From: Dolomitihabitans soli
GTDB taxonomy: Bacteria > Actinomycetota > Actinomycetes > Streptosporangiales > Streptosporangiaceae
Reading direction: 5' to 3'
Length of the DNA: 64,000 bases
Assembly (NCBI RefSeq): GCF_022213955.1
Contig: NZ_JAKNTW010000018.1
Span: 248,001-312,000, forward strand
In this document: positions 60,207-64,000 of the stretch, in pieces
Layout of the letters: each line of letters starts with the position of its first letter
Position numbering within the stretch: position 1 is the first letter of the stretch
The notes under the pieces: model-generated
Database searches by the model: none
Told to the model about the DNA's origin: nothing
The model's input: the letters and a program-made list of their open reading frames with translations, nothing else
Program-made: the position numbers and the translations under genes

Positions 60207-61826
60207 TTACTTGACCGTGATCGTGTCGAGGTTGGGGCTGTAGGCGTCGATCTTCACGCCGGTGATCTTGTCGGAGTAGCCGGCCTGGTCCTGCCAGTTC
60301 CACAGCGGCATCATCGGCATCTCCGCCAGTGCGAGGTCCTCGGCCTTCTGGTAGAGGGGGATGCTGGCCTCCATGCTGTCGGCGGAGTTGGCCTGGACGA
60401 TCAGCTCGTTGAACTCCTTGCTCTCCCAGCCCATCCGGTTGCCCTCGCCCCACATCGACTCCAGGTAGTTCTGCGGGCTCGGGTAGTCCATCACCCAGTT
60501 GTTGCGGTACGGCCCGTCCTGCTTGTGCTCGCGCAGCGTCGACAGGTAGTCCGCGGCGGGGATCTTGCGGAACTTGATGTCGGCGATGCCGAGGTTCTGC
60601 TTGAGCTGGTTGGCGACCGCGGTCATCCACTGCTCGTAGCTGGGGTCGGCGTTGGAGAAGTACAGGTTGAGCGTGCCGGTGACGCCGCCCGACTTGGTGT
60701 ACAGCTCCTTGGCCTTGGCCGGGTCGTAGGTGCACGCCTCGCCGCACGCGCCCTCGCGGTAACCCGGCACCAGCGGCGCCACCAGGGAGGACATCGGCTT
60801 GAAGGTGCCGCTGAAGACGGCGTTCACGATGGCCTGCCGGTCGATCGCCATGGAGATCGACTTGCGCAGGTCGGCGTTCTCGAAGCGCTTGTCGAAGACG
60901 GGGAAGCCGAGGTAGTCCATGGTCCCGCTGGGCGTGGCCAGGAACCGGTCGCCGAGCAGCGTCTTGGCCTCCGACGCGCTGGCGGGCGGGATGGTCTGCA
61001 GCAGGTCGACGTTGCCGGCCCGCAGGTCGGTGTAGGCGGTGTCCCGGCTGGCGTAGATCTTGAAGTCGATGCTCGCGGACTTGGCGGGACGCGGCCCGGC
61101 GTACCCGTCGAACCTCTTGACCTTGATCAGCTGGTTCCGCTTCCAGTCACCGTCGATCATGAAGGGCCCGTTGCCGATGGGCTTGACGTCGTACGCCTTG
61201 GGGTCGCTGAGCGCGGCCTTGGGCATCGGCGCGAAGCCGGTGTACGCCAGGGTGATCGGGAACTGGCTGAACGGCGCGGTGAGGGTGACCTCCAGGGTGG
61301 CGGGATCGACCACCTTCAGGCCGCTCAGCTTGTCCGTCTCCGGCTTGGGCGCCTCCTCCGAGCCCTCGGGGGCCTCGGGGTTGAGCTTGTCGTAGCCCTC
61401 GACGTTGGCGAAGTAGTAGTTGTTGGCCCAGGCGTTGGGGCCGTAGGCGGCGGCGTTCCAGGCGTCGGCGAAGCTTTCCGCGGTCACCGCCTCGCCGTTG
61501 TGGAACTTCTGGCCGGACTTGATCTTGATGGTCCAGACCTTCTGGTCCTCGCTGGCGACCGACTCCGCCGCGCGCATCTGCGGCTGCCCGCTGGGGTCGA
61601 TGACCACCAGCGTGTCGAACAGCGCCTGCAGTACGTTGATCGAATAACTGCTTGAGGTGTTGCCGGGCGTGAGGTGGTCGGGCTCGGTCAACGCGACAGA
61701 GAACCCTTTCGCCGCCGTCCCGCTCTGCTCTCCGGCGGGCTCCTCACCGGAACTCCCGCACGCGCCCAGCGCGAGAACCGCAGAAAGGAAGACGGCGGCA
61801 CCTCGCGCCCTCGTCAAGACCGTCAC
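60207..61826 (-). CDS. Peptide/substrate-binding lipoprotein, DppA/OppA family
   Basis: 539-residue SBP_bac_5 lipoprotein. Signal VTVLTRARGAAVFLSAVLALGAC with lipobox LGAC; mature region begins GSSGEEPAGEQSGTA. The family core is FSVALTEPDHLTPGNTSSSYSINVLQALFDTLVVIDPSGQPQMRAAESV and later IKSGQKFHNGEAVTAESFADAWNAAAYGP, then FRKIPAADYLSTLREHKQDGPYRNNWVMDYPSPQNYLESMW, typical of oligopeptide-binding proteins. Start chosen at GTG 61826; GGAGAGG lies 10 bases upstream. First gene of the importer. The leader carries an inverted repeat (CTCCGGC-ATCAC-GCCGGAG region, about 61849-61867) and the 20-bp element at 61892-61911. Confidence 0.92.
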   Translation of the reverse strand: MTVLTRARGAAVFLSAVLALGACGSSGEEPAGEQSGTAAKGFSVALTEPDHLTPGNTSSSYSINVLQALFDTLVVIDPSGQPQMRAAESVASEDQKVWTIKIKSGQKFHNGEAVTAESFADAWNAAAYGPNAWANNYYFANVEGYDKLNPEAPEGSEEAPKPETDKLSGLKVVDPATLEVTLTAPFSQFPITLAYTGFAPMPKAALSDPKAYDVKPIGNGPFMIDGDWKRNQLIKVKRFDGYAGPRPAKSASIDFKIYASRDTAYTDLRAGNVDLLQTIPPASASEAKTLLGDRFLATPSGTMDYLGFPVFDKRFENADLRKSISMAIDRQAIVNAVFSGTFKPMSSLVAPLVPGYREGACGEACTYDPAKAKELYTKSGGVTGTLNLYFSNADPSYEQWMTAVANQLKQNLGIADIKFRKIPAADYLSTLREHKQDGPYRNNWVMDYPSPQNYLESMWGEGNRMGWESKEFNELIVQANSADSMEASIPLYQKAEDLALAEMPMMPLWNWQDQAGYSDKITGVKIDAYSPNLDTITVK

Positions 61827-61891
61827 TGTATGTCCGCCTCTCCGTATCTCCGGCGTGATGCCGGAGAGGGTAAATACCAGGGCAAGCCACG

Positions 61892-61911
61892 ACATCGGAA
61901 GGTTTACGTAT
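61892..61911 (-). promoter_or_regulatory. 20-bp element shared with the C39 peptidase promoter, copy 2
   Basis: On the minus strand ATACGTAAACCTTCCGATGT, perfectly equal to 42591-42610 on the plus strand. Lies in the 129-nt gap between the dppA-like start (65 nt away) and the LuxR-like start (44 nt away). Confidence 0.75.
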
Positions 61912-61955
61912 TCCCGCGCGGGCCGAGGCTCGGGCACTCTTGCGACGAGGAGATC

Positions 61956-62939
61956 ATGGATCAGATCAGCCTGAGCCCCCACCACCTTCACGCGTTCACC
62001 GAGGTGGGGTTCCGCGTCGCCGGCCACCAGGGGGCGCAGGGCGCGATGACGGCGCTCCGCAGCGTGATCCCGATGGACGCGTACGAGTTCGTCGCCTTCG
62101 ACCCCGCGACCGGACGGCACCAGAGCCTGGTCTCCGACGGCTACCCCAAGGTCGACGCCGACGCCGCCGAGGAGTACGTCCAGCTCGATCCCTACCGCGC
62201 CGCGATGGCCAGCCGCGAGCCGCTGCTCATGGGTTCACCCGGCACCGAGCGCTACTTCCGGCGCCACCTGGAGCCGTACGGCTGGCGTGCGGGGCTCACC
62301 ACGCCGTTATTCCTGGCCGAGGGCCGCTACACCGGGCTGCTGCACCTCAGCGCCCGCGACCCCGCCGCCTTCGGCGCGCTGACCACCACGCTCATCAGCG
62401 CGGTCTCCCCCACCCTCGCCCACGTCACGGACCTGCGGCGATGTGTGATCGACCCGGTCGGGCTGCCGCCGGGCTTCCACGCCGTGGCCTTCGACAGGGC
62501 CGGTCACCACCGCGACGTGGCGAGCGTGCCGCCCTCGGAGGCGATCGCGGCCGAACCGGCCATGGCGGAGCTGGCCAGGGACTTCATCGACTCGCGCGAG
62601 CTGAACCGGCGAGGGCTGTGGCTGGACCGGGAAGGGTCCTGGCGTGAGGTGCGCCTGCTGCGGGCGGGCGTCGGCTTCCACGGGGCGATCCAGGGCACCA
62701 TCATCGCCGAACGGCCGTGCGCGCTGCCGTACGAGCTGACGGTGCGGGAGGTCGACGTGCTCACGCAGGTCGCGCGGGGCGACTCCAATCCGCAGATCGC
62801 CGCGGCGCTGGTGCTGAGCGTCCGCACGGTGACCACGCACCTGGAGCACATCTTCGCCAAACTGGGCTGCGACAGCCGCACCCGCCTGACGACCAAGGCG
62901 CTCGCCGAGGGACTGTGCCGGCTCGATCTCACCAGGTGA
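61956..62939 (+). CDS. LuxR-family regulator with GAF-like sensory region
   Basis: 327-residue transcriptional regulator. The N-terminal about 250 residues look like a sensor domain: LHAFTEVGFRVAGHQGAQGAMTALRSVIPMDAYEFVAFDPATGRHQSLVSDGYPK, then LEPYGWRAGLTTPLFLAEGRYTGLLHLSARDPAAFG, a GAF/PAS-like pattern. The C-terminal LuxR HTH is LTVREVDVLTQVARGDSNPQIAAALVLSVRTVTTHLEHIFAKLGCDSRTRLTTKA (about 262-315). GAGGAG six bases before the ATG. Divergent from the peptide importer, the usual position of a local regulator. Its end overlaps the anti-sigma-like gene by 11 nt. Confidence 0.9.
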   Translation: MDQISLSPHHLHAFTEVGFRVAGHQGAQGAMTALRSVIPMDAYEFVAFDPATGRHQSLVSDGYPKVDADAAEEYVQLDPYRAAMASREPLLMGSPGTERYFRRHLEPYGWRAGLTTPLFLAEGRYTGLLHLSARDPAAFGALTTTLISAVSPTLAHVTDLRRCVIDPVGLPPGFHAVAFDRAGHHRDVASVPPSEAIAAEPAMAELARDFIDSRELNRRGLWLDREGSWREVRLLRAGVGFHGAIQGTIIAERPCALPYELTVREVDVLTQVARGDSNPQIAAALVLSVRTVTTHLEHIFAKLGCDSRTRLTTKALAEGLCRLDLTR

Positions 62940-63372
62940 GCAGCCTGCCGTTCGGCGCCGCGGCGGACACGCCGACCAGGTCGAAGGCGATCTCGAACCA
63001 CACGCTGTTCGCGCCGGCCTCGCGGATCAGGCCCCACCTGCGGGCCAGGGCCTCGAGCAGCGGCAGGCCCCGGCCGCCGGCGGCGTAGGCGTTCGCCCCG
63101 CAGCTGCACGGCGGCTCGGCCGAGCCCTCGTCCTGGACGCACACCCGGACCAGGTCGGCCGTGTGGCTCACGGTGAGGGTGAAGACCCCGCCGTCGCCCG
63201 AATGTGAGTGGACGACGGCGTTGGTGGCCAGCTCGCTGGTCAGCAGCACGCAGTCGTCGTGCAGGGGATGCTCGCGGCCGAGCGCGCCGGACACCAGGCG
63301 GCGGGCCCTCCCGACCTGGTCGACCGTCCCCGTGAGCCGGAACACCTGATCCGAATTCCTGTTGCCGTCCAT
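62929..63372 (-). CDS. ATP-binding anti-sigma-factor-like protein (HATPase_c_2)
   Basis: 147-residue GHKL ATPase of the RsbW/SpoIIAB-like type common in actinomycetes. Fold signature: VGRARRLVSGALGREHPLHDDCVLLTSELATNAVVHSHSGDGGVFTLTVSHTADLVRVCVQDEG with N-box SELATNAVVHS and the G-box GGRGLPLLEALARRWGLI. Such proteins bind alternative sigma factors or regulators and phosphorylate partner antagonists; none adjoins. Two Cys (CSCGA) follow the G1 region. Convergent overlap of 11 nt with the LuxR gene. Start at 63372 keeps the first strand; MDGNRNSD is weakly conserved. Confidence 0.88.
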   Translation of the reverse strand: MDGNRNSDQVFRLTGTVDQVGRARRLVSGALGREHPLHDDCVLLTSELATNAVVHSHSGDGGVFTLTVSHTADLVRVCVQDEGSAEPPCSCGANAYAAGGRGLPLLEALARRWGLIREAGANSVWFEIAFDLVGVSAAAPNGRLLTW

Positions 63373-63563
63373 CCCCCGAACCCTCCCCGAAGCAGATGTG
63401 CCGCCTTTCTTATGACGCCGTGCTCCACGGGCAAGATGTCACGGAAAAGTAGGAATGCGATCTCCCTGGGGTTAGTACGCCTGCTGAATCGGAACCGGAT
63501 GGGCTCCGCGCGTCCCCGCCCGCTAGTCTGCGGTCTGTCGGATCGATGTGGAAAGGTAACCCT

Positions 63564-64000
63564 GTGAGCGGGCTGGAAGCGGTCTGGGTGATGCCCTTTG
63601 ACCGGCCGGGGACGGCGGTGGTCACGGGAGTCTTCGACATTCTCCATGTGGGCCACGCCAGGTTCCTGCGTGCCGTACGAGATCGCGGGCTGCCCTTGGT
63701 GGTCGGGGTGGAGGACGACGAGCGGGTGCGCGCCTGGAAGGGGCCGCAGCGCCCGTTCAACACCGCGGAGGAGCGGGCCGAACTGCTGGCCGCGCTGCGG
63801 TTCGTGGACGGGGTGTTCGTCGTCACCGGCCCTCCCGAGCTGAACCAGCCGGGCGACTACGTCAAGTTGCTGGCCCCCATGCATCCGGGCGCGCTGGCGC
63901 ACACGGCGGGCGACCCGCACGCGGGCGGGCGCTGCGCCGCGGCCGACGTGCTGGCCGCGGAGTGCTGGGAGCTGACCGCCGTGCCCGGCCGCTCGACCAC
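63564..64000 (+). CDS. Cytidylyltransferase-like nucleotidyltransferase, truncated by window end
   Basis: 145 codons to the right edge, still open. Class I nucleotidyltransferase with the HxGH motif in VTGVFDILHVGHARFLRAV (His28-Val-Gly-His31) and a Rossmann core RFLRAVRDRGLPLVVGVEDDERVRAWKGPQRPFNTAEERAELLAALRFVDGVFVV, close to glycerol-3-phosphate cytidylyltransferase (TagD) and the HldE/RfaE C-terminal domain. The downstream ISTE.K-type nucleotide motif lies outside the window or at its edge. GTG at 63564 with GAAAGG 10 bases upstream. Product could make CDP-glycerol, ADP-heptose or a cofactor; the rest of the gene is needed. Confidence 0.8.
   Translation, partial: MSGLEAVWVMPFDRPGTAVVTGVFDILHVGHARFLRAVRDRGLPLVVGVEDDERVRAWKGPQRPFNTAEERAELLAALRFVDGVFVVTGPPELNQPGDYVKLLAPMHPGALAHTAGDPHAGGRCAAADVLAAECWELTAVPGRST

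Noticed and set aside
58387-61826. Complete dpp importer including ATPases
   Set aside because: Only binding protein and two permeases are present; no ATPase gene follows, and the sequence after dppC-like is a repeat and hairpin.

Overview
The window is a stretch of chromosome from a high-GC Gram-positive actinomycete. The GC-rich third codon positions, many GTG starts and dense ATGA overlaps fit this. So do an F420-type LLM oxidoreductase, a PPOX protein, a conservon with two P450 genes, SARP/AfsR-type regulation and a neocarzinostatin-like protein. The gene set looks like Streptosporangiales (Streptosporangium or Nonomuraea type), but there is no rRNA or marker gene to fix the genus. I see no tRNA, rRNA, CRISPR array, insertion sequence or prophage.

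Layout. 0-8 kb: edge of a hypothetical gene, a Tat-exported PhoD phosphatase, an 18-bp minisatellite, and a minus-strand operon of an alpha/beta hydrolase, an HSP90-family ATPase and an 870-residue TPR protein. 8-11 kb: imine-reductase-like gene divergent from an HxlR regulator, then a papain-fold-like hypothetical. 11-16.5 kb: a complete conservon (sensor ATPase, roadblock, DUF742, GTPase, CYP157-like and CYP154-like P450s). 17-25 kb: two Nudix hydrolases, ArfB ribosome rescue factor, DinB-like protein, HAD phosphatase, M20 amidohydrolase, LLM oxidoreductase, methyltransferase, phosphotransferase, zinc ribbon. 25-33 kb: lipoprotein, PAP2-diacylglycerol-kinase fusion, coiled-coil protein, and the mutA-mutB-meaB methylmalonyl-CoA mutase operon.

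33-40 kb: a membrane Ser/Thr kinase translationally coupled to an AfsR-like SARP regulator, a lipoprotein and an OmpA-like protein, then a DUF5925 AAA ATPase. 40-47 kb: amidase, ECF sigma factor with TPR-type tail, C39-like peptidase, S9 peptidase and M20 peptidase. 47-51 kb: SDR and TetR pair around a 34-bp operator, GAP-family membrane protein, PPOX protein, SHOCT protein. 50.4-51.8 kb: two tandem copies of a neocarzinostatin-like secreted protein. 51.8-52.9 kb: low-GC non-coding stretch rich in dyads. 53-58 kb: ROK regulator, ABC transporter of the sulfonate/taurine type and a sulfatase in one operon. 58-62 kb: dppABC-like peptide importer divergent from a LuxR regulator. The right edge holds an anti-sigma-like ATPase and a truncated nucleotidyltransferase.

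The points most worth following are: a perfect 20-bp element shared by the promoter regions of the C39-like peptidase and the peptide importer; the hydrolase/HSP90/TPR operon; the neocarzinostatin-like duplication with near-identical coding sequence but diverged flanks; and the EXXR-less P450 that overlaps its P450 neighbour by 136 nt.
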